This document shows, piece after piece, positions 46,001-56,913 of a stretch of DNA of 64,000 nucleotides. Origin of the DNA: Harmonia axyridis (taxonomy: Eukaryota > Arthropoda > Insecta > Coleoptera > Coccinellidae); the NCBI RefSeq assembly GCF_914767665.1, contig NC_059503.1, positions 29,636,001-29,700,000 of the forward strand, written 5' to 3'. The notes under the pieces were generated by a model. That model worked only from the letters and a program-made list of their open reading frames with translations. It was not told the DNA's origin and did no database searches. Each line of letters opens with the position of its first letter. Within the stretch, counting starts at the first letter, position 1. The position numbers and the translations under genes were made by a program.

Positions 46001-47310
46001 TTTAAATAGGCGGACTGGACAAAAGGTTGGGTTCTTCGTGTTAGGGACCAGCCATTTACGTTCGGCCATTTTTTTTTCTCCACCCTGTGCCGTTTTATTG
46101 AAGAGAGGATTATATTCTACTCTTCCTTAAAAGTTGGATTTTTGAAAATCAGTTATTTGAAAAAATGTGTATTCTACCTGTTTTTATCCCAGAATTATCC
46201 ACTTCCTCTTTAAAATAATGAACTTTGCAGTTTACTGCTTCTCCACCTCTCCAGGCAAGTTCCACTGAAGCGATATGGTAAAATTTCCGTTGGAGTCCTG
46301 CTGGAGTGTTTTCATCCCATAATGAAACCATTGCATAATACTCATCCAATTTCAATGAAGCAGAGCTGCACTTCCTTTTATTTGCACACGTCTGCAAATT
46401 CCTTCTTTTCGCATTACTCATAGTTCTTTGCTTTGCAGAATGTCATGAACTGTTTCCATATTGAAGTATGAGTTCTGAGGGTATTATACGGTATACTTTT
46501 CTCAATCGCCAGATCAATATTAGACAAAGAATCGCTTCCAAAGCGACTCATTTTCACGCTGACTAACTAGCACTTGACAATAAAATCAGAAAAAATTGTT
46601 GAGCGTCGTTTTCTGGTGTCCTTGGAGATTATAATTACGTTTGTTTTCAAAGGTATTGAAATTTTTGGTGACAACAACTGTCAAGTTTTGCCGCGGGTAA
46701 ACGCGAATAAACTGCTGACAGGTCCTGCCAAACAGTTTTTCCACCTAAAAACCATTTGTAATTCAAAATTGCGCGTTTCTGATTGGTGCAAATTACGACG
46801 AGGGAAATAGTCGAACCAATACATTTTTAATATTACTACAAATTACCAAGCTCCTATAGAAAACACGTTACATAGTTAAAGATAACTCTCACTTTGTTCA
46901 GGCTCTGTAAAATTCCAAAAAGGTGTTGTACTGTATTGGAGCTCATAAGAATTCCCAATAAGATATTCAGAGTTACTGTCATCATATCGAAGATATTTAT
47001 ATAAAGGTCTATTGTTCCCCTGACTCTTGCGAAATCTTTACCACAAGCTGTGATATCACACCATAGACCAAATATAGATAGACTGACTAAAAAAAAGACA
47101 GAAAAAGTAGATGTAAAGAACACATTTTTTTAACTTGCCTAAGAGAAAGGCAACGAAATAGCTGTAGATAACGTATTTTCTGGAACTCTTCAGAAGAAAA
47201 CCTTCCTTTTTCTTTTGAATACTAAAAGGAGCTCCTCCTAAGTACCTGAGTGCTGAAATCATGGGCTTACAGTATAGAAACACGTTTTCAGACACGATCG
47301 TTTCAAGCAT
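31059..47310 (-). CDS. Gustatory receptor Gr-d (intact, 8 exons, 426 aa, about 16 kb)
   Basis: Predicted exons, 5' to 3': 47310-47139, 47086-46893, 43732-43294, 39723-39626, 39553-39389, 39337-39269, 38431-38342, 31112-31059. The total of 1281 nt gives 426 aa with consistent phases. Exon 1 (LETIVSENVFLYCKP) ends at a GC donor, TTAG|gcaagt. Exon 3 opens IDTILKEPWSTLNKDRKFSK. Exon 5 contains WMTLRTSQLFLLIEPIHG, exon 6 HAKTKFLIIQLMKQAKDGQ, and exon 8 AVTTYLVILVQLKK then stop. Intron 2 holds a mariner relic and a Crypton recombinase. Intron 3 holds a LINE and a fold-back. Intron 7 (7.2 kb) holds the 354-bp array. The truncated unit A copy is Gr-d1. The exon 1 and 2 assignment rests on phase and on similarity to Gr-a, because they lie 3 kb from exon 3. 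Confidence 0.8.
31378..31619. repeat. Large palindrome with a MITE at its centre
   Basis: The outer arms (TACGTAAGAAAAAGTATAGT and its inverse) flank an inner TIR element at 31434-31562. The inner element starts GGGCCAGTTGCACCATTTGC and ends with the inverse, bounded by TA. A related MITE end is at about 55318 in intron 1 of Gr-e. The unit A counterpart near 16030 shows only one outer arm. A further inverted copy of the outer motif (TACACAACTCGAGTTGTAG) occurs at about 31914. Confidence 0.7.
32521..37475. repeat. 354-bp tandem array, about 14 units, in intron 7 of Gr-d
   Basis: The anchor GACATGGACCCT recurs at 32705, then every 354 bp to 36599, then at 36951 (2-bp deletion) and 37305. The ten units with GACCCTTAAAAG (anchors 33059-36245) are almost identical. 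The first unit and the last three differ (CCCTCAAA, and TTGTTTTTCAAA or TTTGATTTTC variants). This edge-diverged, core-homogenised pattern indicates unequal exchange. Because 354 is divisible by 3, the same 79-codon minus-strand frame repeats in each unit. It has no features of a real protein. Confidence 0.95.
40106..40619. mobile_element. Fold-back insertion present only in unit B
   Basis: Inverted arms of about 105 bp (TAAATCAAATAATTTGACAA at 40118 and its inverse ending at 40565) enclose about 230 bp. The block is bracketed by two copies of ATTTCAAACATA (40106-40117 and 40608-40619). Unit A has a single, slightly changed copy (ATTTCGAACATA, near 20167). About 42 bp lie between the right arm and the second flank, so the true ends are uncertain. 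Confidence 0.65.
41573..42700 (+). pseudogene. Jockey-like LINE reverse transcriptase relic (unit B copy)
   Basis: The paralogue of the unit A relic. An open frame of about 270 codons shows VFLDVAKVFDKVWHKGLLYK, SGGVPQGSLLSPILFTI, ALYADDTAIL and LGMLLDKKLTWNQHV. A 4-nt deletion near 41996 relative to unit A joins two frames, which makes this copy look open. After NTGPPFGRS the frame breaks, although HVRLGDTPQ and HEDLQIPFLDD-like remnants follow. There is no endonuclease domain or ORF1. It lies antisense in intron 3 of Gr-d. Confidence 0.85.
44400..44930 (+). pseudogene. mariner transposase relic in intron 2 of Gr-d
   Basis: Broken frames give SGRPIVENV-like (about 44605), then VPHELTRKKLEDRISICETL and NKIDPFLNRLVTGEK, and in the next frame WIIYDNVKRKRTW. 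This is the N-terminal half of a mariner transposase up to the first catalytic Asp region. Stops and frameshifts are numerous, and the C-terminal half is absent. Confidence 0.75.
45132..45329. repeat. Inverted repeat of about 200 bp
   Basis: GGGCATCTAATTTTTCC at the left is inverted at the right (GGAAAAATTAGATGCCC). Pairing continues inward through TCGAAAAAACAC and TTTTGACA segments. It is a probable MITE between the mariner relic and the Crypton. Confidence 0.65.
45380..46421 (-). CDS. Crypton-like tyrosine recombinase (two exons, about 329 aa)
   Basis: Exon 1 is 46421-46178. A 52-bp intron (gtagaa...ttaag, 46177-46126) joins in phase to exon 2, 46125-45380. The product has the tyrosine-recombinase order: Arg in VELAWRGGEAVNCKV, then GKNELSKWTKEAAEKAGL, HxxR in KITNHSMRSTAVSNLAKAGV, His in ITGHSSANS and candidate nucleophile Tyr in IKPYLQMDNEHY. 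This resembles the DUF3504/Crypton type found in animal genomes and in ZMYM/QRICH-related proteins. The N-terminal part of a usual Crypton protein is missing or degraded upstream of 46421. It lies in intron 2 of Gr-d, same strand. No terminal repeats are expected for this class. Domestication is possible but unsupported. Confidence 0.75.
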
Positions 47311-48239
47311 GTTGAACAATCTGGGAGAAATATACAATTTCTATCAATTCTCAAATGAGTTTTTTATTTGAACAGGAAAATAAACGAAACGCTGAAAAGA
47401 ATCTGGAAAGGACATTGATTGATGAACAGTGGCTCGGATAATTGAAAGGAGGAGCCTTGAAAATGAGCTAGTATTGAAATTTGAGGTATTCAGGAAGTCT
47501 TTATATTTCCGAATAGCAATTGCTATTATTATTATTGTGTTGAAGAAATGAAGGGGAAATTTTTATCAGGGATCAATAAAGTAGATGAAATAAAAATATT
47601 TGTGGTTTTTCGTAACATAATCATTAAATTCGAGAGAACGAATGATCAAGACACAGTTCTGAACATTTTACATAATTGTTCTTTATTTCATGATGCTGAA
47701 ATAGTAATTTACGTAACAAGTCCGGAAATTAGGGTTTTTTTGGACGAATAGACAAAATTCCAGGACTCGCTAACGCTCGTCCTGGAAGTCTGTGTGTCCA
47801 AAACAAACCATTTTCGGGCGTGTTGCGTACAATATTTTTTTGGCAACCCTGTAAAATAACACTATCGCTGCTGCTTTCCATATTTTATTGCGATTGCGAT
47901 AAAAAAACATGCAAATTTTTGACAACTAATTTCATATGAACTGTCATCCGTTATCTCGGTTGCTATGGATTCTATGATTCTTTTCCGGCCTAGTCCGGGA
48001 AGTACGTACTTTCCGGACTAGGCCGGGAAATGCTACTTTCTCAGAGAAATGGGAAGTGAGCACTTCCCGGACGGTTGCCGAAAAAAACTATTTTGAAAAG
48101 AATTGATCCATCAATCAATGTCGTTCCTAGACTCTTTCTAGCCCATTCGTTTATTTTCCTTTCTCTCGCTATGATCTTTTTCGAATTCCAAAGTAACTAG
48201 GAAGTGATGTTTGTGGAGGCAAATATTTTATATATATTG
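47311..48239. other. Intergenic between Gr-d and LINE relics; hairpin at 47981-48030
   Basis: AT-rich and without a recognisable gene. A 50-bp near-perfect palindrome (TTTTCCGGCCTAGTCCGGGA around GTACGTAC) lies at 47981-48030. Related TTCCCGGAC words occur nearby at 48062. Confidence 0.55.
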
Positions 48240-49009
48240 ATAATAAAAGATTTTTTCGATTCTCGACTGTTGACCCTCAATTATGAAAAAACGTGCTTTT
48301 CTGTCACCTCTGTCGGAATGCCCAATTTGCAAATGTTATCATTTGGAGAATGCGGCTGTTCACGTGAGATCAATGCAGTGTATAAATTCAAATACTTGGG
48401 TTTTGTGTGGATGCTCATCTTAGATGGAATAATCAGGTTGACCATCTGGTGAATGAGTTGCGCATGCTTGTCCCGAAGTTCAAGAATTTAAGAGAATTTT
48501 GCGATTTAGAGCTGCTGAGGAGGCTCTACATTGTTCTGGTCCAGCCTCATCTGCTTTATGGAATATTGGGATGGGGTGCAGTTGTAAAAAATCACTTGGA
48601 AAAACTAGAAGTGACACAAAAATGGTTGATCAAGAAAATTTTTCGGAAGCCTTTTTTATTTTCGACAGAGCGCTTGTTCGCCGAGAGTGGAATTATGGAC
48701 CTGCGAAAACTATTTTTCTTGACTCTGACAATTCACCAGAGAAAGAACTTAATGACAGTAAGCTTCAATGATCATCAATATAGTACCAGAAATAGAGGAA
48801 ATAGGATTATTTTTCCGCGAACAATAAAAACGATAGGTCAGAGGTCACATACGTACCTAGCCCTAGCCCCCTCTATTTACAATAAGGTTCCAACAACAAT
48901 AAAAAATTCTGCAACTCTTAATGAATTCAAGAGGAAAATCAAAAATTGGTTGAAAATTATGTCGGCAGGAGAAATGCTCAGTATAAAAAATTCATTTGTT
49001 CATGTTTAG
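48240..49009 (+). pseudogene. Non-LTR retrotransposon C-terminal fragment
   Basis: Frame 1 (to about 48410) reads DSRLLTLNYEKTCFSVTS and YKFKYLGFV. After a frameshift the text continues DAHLRWNNQVDHLVNELRML, LLYGILGWGAVVKNHLEKLE, FRKPFLFSTERLFAESGI, and GQRSHTYLALAPSIYNKVP up to a stop. This is the region after the YADD motif (thumb and C terminus) of CR1/Jockey-type reverse transcriptases. The upstream palm and endonuclease are absent. Confidence 0.8.
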
Positions 49010-49469
49010 ATAATGTGCCTGCTCGCTCAGTTTTTCTTTCCTTTCAAGATGAGATGTTTTTTCTTTTTCTATATCATCTGGATTTGTTTCTCTTTGAGTG
49101 TCCTTTTGTTTTTGAGTGAATGAAATAATAATTTCCCACACAAGGCAGATCCAGTGGCTTCCCATTGGATGTGCCTTCGGAAAGGTATATATTTTTTTCT
49201 AATGTTTTTTTGACATTTTGAGGGTTAAAGGAACTCTTGTTAGTTCAATTAGTACATAATGTTGTAAGAAAGTGGGTCAAATGAACATTTTAATTATTAT
49301 TATAATGAACTGGAAAAAAATGGGTTTTCGAGGTATGACCCACCAATTTTTAAAGTCTAATTCGAATAATAGAAAGCACTACATACCATAAATGGAGAGT
49401 GACAAGAAGGAGATTTACATGCAATATTTTATGTATGTGCATAATTTGAAATATGTGAATCTCAAGTCG

Positions 49470-50040
49470 AAACAGGTACTTTATGTTTGCGGATGATACT
49501 GTGCTGGTGCTTTCCTCACATGATTCAAAAAAATGTGAATGTGATGAACTGCGATCTCAAACTTCATTATGAATGGCTATGTATTTTAATAAACTGAGTA
49601 GAGTATTAATCTATACATATAAAGCAGTATCGTATGTTGTTTAGTCAAAAAATCAAACCAATCTGTGATATAGATGTTATCACGACTAAATTCAGAATTA
49701 TGTCTGTGGTAGAATATAAGTATTTACTAATTAGGTCTAATTCTAGATCACAAGTTGAGTTGGCGTCCTCATTTAGAAATCTGATGAAGAAGATTCCTCC
49801 AATGGTAGGAGCTGTGATAATATGTTTTTTTTATTAGATTTTTCATCGAGAAAATTACTGCATAATGGCTTAATAGATTGTCAGCTGGGGTATTCAATTC
49901 CCTCCTGGGGAAAAGCTGCAAAATATTCGATAGAGAAAATTCAAAGAGCACAGAATACATTTGGACTTTCGAAGTTCTTCGGTGTTAAATATAAATAAAT
50001 TGGAAAAAATAGAACAAACAAAATTAATTCACCAGATAAA
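49470..50040 (+). pseudogene. Second non-LTR RT fragment with FADD motif
   Basis: At about 49484 the translation gives YFMFADDTVLVLSSHDSKK, the RT catalytic block. It is followed, after breaks, by VVEYKYLLIRSNSRSQVELA and GIQFPPGEKLQ-like remnants to about 50040. It is a different and more decayed element than the one just before it. Confidence 0.6.
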
Positions 50041-50214
50041 GAATAATTCATCAAAGACACAAACTATGTGCCCAGCGAAAACATAACTACAATATAAGGA
50101 ACAAAAATGACTTAAAGAAAAAGTTCGCGAGAACACTTGTATGTCAAAATTCTCCAATATATCAGAAGCTTTGAGGCTTCAATTACCATAGTTAGAAAGA
50201 TCCGTTTTGGGTCA

Positions 50215-50700
50215 AATATACGCCATTTGTTCGATAACTTGTTGCCATTTTGGTAATATCATAATGCCTCTCTCATAGAAGCCCTAATCCCTATTGGCCA
50301 AAAATGGAGACAGTCGATTTTCACAAGCCTTTATTGAGCAGCAAAATTGTTCGCCATAGACGGAAACAGATAGTGATCACTTGGTGCCAGATCAAGATAA
50401 TAAGGTGGATGCATAAGAACCTCCTAACCAAGCTCCCGGAGCTTCTTGCGTGTCACTATCGATGTGTGTAGCCTGGCGTTGTCTTGATGGAACAGTTCCT
50501 ATCCTATTGGCTGAAGTTGGCCGCTTTTGGACGATTGCTTCCTTTAGACGGTCCAATTCCGTTTAGAACACGACCGTTTTCACTTGACGTTGTCGTAAGT
50601 GATTACTCGTCACCAACCGCTTCAAAAATGGGTTGATTTTGTTGCGATTCAGTAGCGATTCGCAGATGGAAATTCGGTCCATGATTTCACGAATTTCACG
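50215..50700 (-). pseudogene. mariner transposase relic
   Basis: On the minus strand, broken frames give DRISICESLLNRNKINPFLK, a damaged YDNVK block, an NARLHTSIVTRKKLRELG segment, then HPPYYLDLAPSDHYLFPSMA with the third Asp retained, and ILPKWQQVIEQMAYI. It is related to the relic at 44400-44930 but retains the C-terminal half. Several stops and indels are present. Confidence 0.75.
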
Positions 50701-50961
50701 AACTGGCACATGGATGAATGAGCACTTAATTTGATTCTATATTCAGCTTGAATTTTCTAAGGTTCTGAATATGCTTTCTTCGAAACTTGCCTGTGTGTGA
50801 ATTATCTTCATTTTCATGAAATCAGGTATGAAACTAATAAAATTGATGGTATATTAAGTAATCTTTATTTTGTGATAAAAACGCATCAATAATTTTCTTA
50901 TAAATGTCCATCTCATCCAATCAGTAAAACATACGAAATATAATGTTTATTCCCTTTTCTT

Positions 50962-53900
50962 CTAATGAGGCGATTCAGTTGTCTGAGTAGCTATAACAGG
51001 AATGGAATTATCATTCAATTGTACCAAAATTACCAAATATGTGGTCACTGCTCCAGTGATCTGAAATTTATATACTCAATGAGAATAAATCACATAAAAA
51101 ATATAATTTATTTGAAATTTGAAAAAACCCTCACCGAAGCAAGAATTGATCTGTTAATGTTGGCTATACCGCATGTTGAGAATTTAACTTTGCAGGTATT
51201 TATTTGCAGAGCGAGGACCTTCAGCTGAAATTTGGAATTACATTTTAAAATTCCAGCAATAAAGTGAGCATTAAATTAATTATAGGTACGGGGTATGAAA
51301 AATAGAAAAAATATCAAACCCATCAATGTATCAAGTAGTAAAATTAGTATTTCTGTGATTATTTCGTCCAAATTTGAAAAATTCATACATCAAATAATTA
51401 AAATATTCCAAATTCGTGTTACAGGGTGTTCCATTGGTAAATGTACATAAGTTAACCTGTGGTAGGGCTACCCTAGACGAGTCCAAAAAACCTTTATGAA
51501 CCTGGGTTATGAATTCACCAATATTTTCGATTCCTAACTTTTGAACCACTCAGTATATTCGATTGATATTTGGAACGCGCAATTCAATCCATTAGGTCCA
51601 TCGATTAATCTTCAAACTAATTAAAAAAAAAAGTCAGGTCCGTTTTAGAAAAATATGGGACATCTATAAAGCCGAGATTCAACACTTTGTATAGTGGAAT
51701 ATTGGAATTTCATGGAAATATTCGGAAAGAGAAGAAATTTTTCAATTTCACTAACTTCTCAGAAAAGTCGTATAGTGAGATTAAATTGAAAAATATTCAT
51801 GTTTCGCTGATTGAATATTTGTACCTGATATTCTGACAAATATTCTTAAGTATTTTCCAGAAACGCATGGCTTGGGTTGTGAAAAATGAGCAACAATGAA
51901 TAACTAAACACAAAAATGAACAAATAAAACATTCAAAAAAAATCAAAGATGTCGCTCGAAAGGACAATCATTTTGCTCGAAATTCGTAAAGTTCGTAAGG
52001 ACGCGGACGCCTGCTCTTCGATTTTTTTTCCTATGAGATGATATTGTGCCCTCAATAAATAAAGACACTTTTTTTATTTGTTGTTGATCTATCGTGATGG
52101 AAATGTTCTCCCTGCTTATAATTTTGGTCTTCTGGATGTTCGAGTTCAGATCAACATACATATTTGGCTGCATGAATTAATTCAATAATTGAAAAAAAGT
52201 GATTTCAACATAAATAAAACTGGAATCGAACATGCCTGAATATCACAAAAATATTTAATTTATATGTATATTAGGAAACACTGTTTACCTTATGCATAGT
52301 TCCGTAATCGTAGTCATTCTCAAGATGTTGGCAAAGAAGGTAATTAATTTTGTCGTACTAAAATTAATGAGAATTTATATCACTATATGTACACTTTTTA
52401 TTGAAATTTACCTCTATAACACAACGGTATGAAGCTTCGACAATAATCAGAAGCCGACTTGTATGGGTAAAAAGCCAAACAACTTCAAGAATTGAAAAAA
52501 CCATCGCCTTTTCGGAGGTGTTCGATAGCATGAAGTAAGGTGTTCCAATCAATTGAAGGAAACAGCTTAAAAGAATTAACTGAAAAGAAATGTATAAACA
52601 TAACCAATTATAAAACAATAAATGAAGCTGATCAAAATAAAATTCGGTTTTTCAAATGGCTGTATTTTCGATAATAATAGTGTATCTCAATTTGCAAAAA
52701 ACCTTTTTGAAGCTTGAAGTTATATCTCATGATGAAAACATTTTACAAGCAACGTGTACCGCTGAATCCTAATGAATACAGTATCTAAAATTTCTGTGAA
52801 ATTTTTTCAGTTTTTATTTTTGGCATACAGACTTGGAAATTTTTTTCCAGCTGAACCACTATATGGCTCAGATAACTTGTTCATTCAGCTTCAATATACT
52901 TTTTTCAAAATTTCGATTGCGAGCACTTCTCGCTTAAATATCGAACTTTGAATTGAGAAGGACCTTTTTGTCTTAAACCATCAATATCTCACCAATCAAT
53001 GATGGCATAGAAAATTCAAGGGATGTTTTGAAATCTTGAACGAATTCTCCACAAGAAATATGAGTGTCAAAAAAAATTAGGACGAATGAACAGACATTTC
53101 AACTAGTGATAAGATTGAAATCACTGTTTTGATATTGTCCGATAAAGCCAGAGTTCAGATGAAATTTGAATGGACTTTGCACTAAAGAACACACTACATA
53201 TGAATATCTGGCCAATCGAACAATACACGTATTCCTTCGATTTTGTGCCAGTTAACATTTGCTTATAGAGCATATAGAGAATAGAAAATAGATATAGATA
53301 TCTTTGGCGAATAAAGAAGTCGATTTTTATGAATACATTGAAAAAAATGTTCATCTTTGGACTATTCATTACTGTGAGTGTATTCTCTCGGTATTGGTCT
53401 GTACTTTGAAAGTGAATAAATTTTGATTATTGAAAAAATATTTTATATTGGATTTATCAAATTTCCGCTACTTAATTAACATTGTAGTAAGGAGATGAAG
53501 TATATTAGACGAATATTAGATGAATTATATCGATGCAATCTTACCAAAAGTGGTAAACCATACCATTCATTAATTAGGTTCACTGCCCCAAACAGTATTC
53601 TATGTACATGAATCAATATCTTTGCCTTATCTGTTGTGAGAACTGAAATGAATGATACTTCAATTAAAATAATTGGAAGAAAGCACCGAAATAGCAGGAG
53701 ATTCTGAGCGCTCATTCACTCAAACATACATATAAATGAAATGTGGTTTTTAGTGGTACAATCACCATGAAATTTGGCTTGAAAATTCGATTGATTATTT
53801 CAAAGATTTGTTCCTGCAAACTGAATTTCGACTTAGTCGGATCTGTTATTATAGAAATTTTGGGTTTTTCCATGTTCTGAATGGTTTTTTATCAAGCTTG

Positions 53901-56900
53901 AAATTGTCAGCATAATTGTGGCATATTGTAATTATAATTGAAACTGCATGTAAAATTTTAATTTGGATCTGTCGTTTTTCGATATTATGCGAAAATATTC
54001 TATGTTTGTGATTTGATTTCGTGATTAACACCAGATTCAGTAGAAATCTTGAAATTGATATTCTATTTTTGAATGCAAAACCACCTCAATCGAATTCTTA
54101 GTTTTTTATTACCAGGAGAACAAAATTCCGAATAGCTATACTTACGGAAACCTCACTAAAATTTTGTTCATTAACGAGCTTGATCGCGGCATTCGAGATC
54201 GAGAGTTAGAGTGTATACGGGTGGCCGAACATAATTGATTATGCTCATAGATTCGTCATCAGTGAGTAGAACCTTATCGTTCGAGACCATCGTGATAAAA
54301 AAATGTTCTGCTCGGGAACGAGCGCTCAAAATAATGGTAATATGCTTGAGACTAATTTTGTAAAAACCCTTCAACTCACCATTCCTTTTCAAGAAGTTTC
54401 CTTCGCTATTTCTTCCCATATTATCGAGAGAAAAAACACTATGCTTAATTCCTTCGCCTGGTACAACACTGTTGTTTGAAGACAACTTAACATTCGGAAG
54501 TTTTTCCTTAACTTGTACGTAAAGTGACAAGTCTTCATTAAATGCCATAACGCAGAGTTTAACGAAGTACGTCATGTGCCAATAACATATCTCTTGTGTC
54601 CAAGAAACGACGTATAGAATGTAAACAGGAATATTGTGCCATAGGTTAATTGAAGAAGGTTTTCCTCTAGTTTGAATGACCCAACCTATGAAATCGTAAG
54701 TGAGAACGCTGATGAATATGAAGTAAGATACTAAAGATATGACAAAAGATGATCTTCTTTGGTTCTTCTTGTCAGAAGCTGGTAATCTCAAGTGAACCTT
54801 GAAAAAATATATGCAAGATTAATACCGTTTTTGCAGTGTTTTAATGCTGACTATCATCAGTTCTGTCCATCGGCTATCTGAGTTTCAGTTTACCTCATTC
54901 AAAGAATCGAGTATGAGAAAAAATTTGTCTATCTTGAATGGCGATATGAATATTCCCAAAATCACGATAAGGATCATCAATCCAAGATCACAACATACCA
55001 CATAAGAACCCTTCGTGTCCTTTATTCTCAGGGAATATTCTGGAGTGGCTTTCAAATCACGGACCAAACCAGTTATGGCAGAAACAGCTGAAAAAGAGGA
55101 TTTTTGAAGTATTCCAGTGGCGGCTAGTGAGAGTAGATATGAGATGGTGATGCACATCAGAAAAAAAAATTATTATTATTGTAATATACATATATATTTT
55201 AAGTTAACGGACAAAGTTTATCTAGTCTATCTAACTTTTCTTTGTCAGTTGCATAATAGTCATTGTAGAAATTTAATTAAACTAATAATTGATGATAATA
55301 TGATAAAAATCCTTAAGGGCCAGTTGCACCGTTTGCCTAAACATAGATTAAAATTTAAACATCGATTAATTTCTGATTTCTCTTGAGAAATCAGAAAGTA
55401 ATCAATACATACAAGTATACAACCAGTTATACCGGAAACAGACTTCTACCTCCTTATTTCAAATAGGCCATCTAGTATATTATTGCATCATTAGATAGAT
55501 TTTTTGAAGACAATTCCGGCAATATGCCATACCTTGGGTGAAAACTCAACGGTTCATGAGTAAATGGGATTCTTATGACAAAAATAGTGCTGAATTTTTC
55601 GGCAGAAAAAGCTAATTTCGAAAAAATTTGTTTCTTCTTCGATTATGCAAATACGTAGTATTATAAGACTTATTGCGGTTATACCAAAAATATACAGGGG
55701 GCTCATAAGAAATTCTTGAACTTAGACAACTCAAATTCATCAAAACTTAAGATTTTCAAATCTCAAGATTTTCAAATAGGAATCTATATTTTTATTATTT
55801 CAGTTACTTGAGCAAACTCTATACCTAAAATGAAAACTGAGAGTTATCGAGGAAGTACCTTAAATGAGGAAAAACACAGAAAGAAATTAAAATTCGATGT
55901 TTGGATAACTAAATTTTACATTTCATAAATTATAATTGATTTTTCGTTGGGATTGTTGAGAATTCCATAAACCAATATCTACAATTTTCAATTATGAATA
56001 ATTCATTACAATTCCTGAAATATCAAATTTAGTTATGGAAACATCGAATTTTAGTTTATTCTGTATTTTCCGGGAGTCATAGACTATTCCACACAGTTAG
56101 ATTCCTGATTTAAAGTTCTTTCCCGATGACTTTTAAAGTATTCATTGTATAGGGTTGGCTTAAGTAACCCTCACTATTTTTGTACGTAAAATCGACTCAA
56201 ATAATAAAGAATATTGGTTCTAAATTGAAAATCTTGAGTTTTGATGAATTTGAGTTGTCCAAGTTCATGATCTTCTGATAAACACTCTGTAGGTACATTT
56301 TTGGCCCAAACCGCGAACAGTCTTATAATACTACGTATTTGCAGAATCAAGAAAGAATTCATTAACTCAAGAACCGTTAAGTTTTTATCCCAGATATGGC
56401 ATATTGCCGAAAATGTCGTCGAAAAAAACTATCTAATGATGCAATAATATACTGTGTGTGGCATTTGGAATAAGGAAGTAGTAGTCTGTTTCCGGTATAA
56501 CCGGAAGTTGTGAGATCTGAAAATATTTCAAGCGGAAAGATCATTGTCTCAAACCCCAATGTGCAAATTTTCAGCTCAAAATTACGATTAGTTTTCCATG
56601 AACGTCTATAGGCCATCCCGGTGAATCACCCTGTATAAGGAATGTTCTCTTAACTAACTATAGGAGATGAGTTCCTAAGAAACTTGATACTACTTGTTAT
56701 TCCCTAGAGTATTGATGAAGACTCACCTAATATTATGCCAAATAGGTAGCTATAAGCAACGTACAAGTACGAAATGCTGAGAATATAGTGTTGGCCAATT
56801 TTCTGATACTTCACTGGGGACAAACCAACAACTCTGCTGATAACCACAATGGGTTGTACGTAATGGAACATTTGTTCACTTATTACTACTTTCCATCGGT

Positions 56901-56913
56901 TAGTTTCTGCCAT
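50962..56913 (-). CDS. Gustatory receptor Gr-e (intact, 8 exons, 440 aa)
   Basis: Predicted exons, 5' to 3': 56913-56727, 55087-54894, 54797-54380, 53642-53545, 52579-52412, 52357-52289, 51224-51135, 51060-50962. All introns are GT-AG, and the total of 1323 nt gives 440 aa with no internal stop. Exon 1 starts at ATG (AETNRWKVVISEQMFHYVQP). Membrane blocks include SFVISLVSYFIFISVLTYDF (exon 3) and LEVVWLFTHTSRLLIIVEAS (exon 5). Exon 6 starts YDKINYLLCQHL. Exon 8 has AVTTYLVILVQLND plus a 16-residue tail longer than in the other genes. It lies outside the duplicated block and is the most diverged member. Intron 1 holds a 1.1-kb fold-back. The ligand is unknown. Confidence 0.87.
55316..55410. 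repeat. MITE end related to the element at 31434
   Basis: GGGCCAGTTGCACCGTTTGC followed by CTAAACATAGATTAAAATT matches the left half of the MITE at 31434-31562. The right end is not seen, because a different fold-back begins at about 55425. Confidence 0.6.
55425..56510. repeat. Fold-back element of about 1.1 kb in intron 1 of Gr-e
   Basis: TATACCGGAAACAGACT at the left and its inverse (AGTCTGTTTCCGGTATA) at the right pair through CAATATGCCATA/TATGGCATATTG and ATTATTGCATCATTAGATAG. An inner pair (AAATTCATCAAAACT near 55734 and its inverse near 56237) extends the arms to more than 300 bp. There is no coding capacity. Confidence 0.75.

Noticed and set aside
9710..56913. Odorant receptors instead of gustatory receptors
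   Set aside because: The terminal exon motif TTYLVI(L/M)xQ(I/L) and the kTN-type exon are the Gr C-terminal hallmarks.
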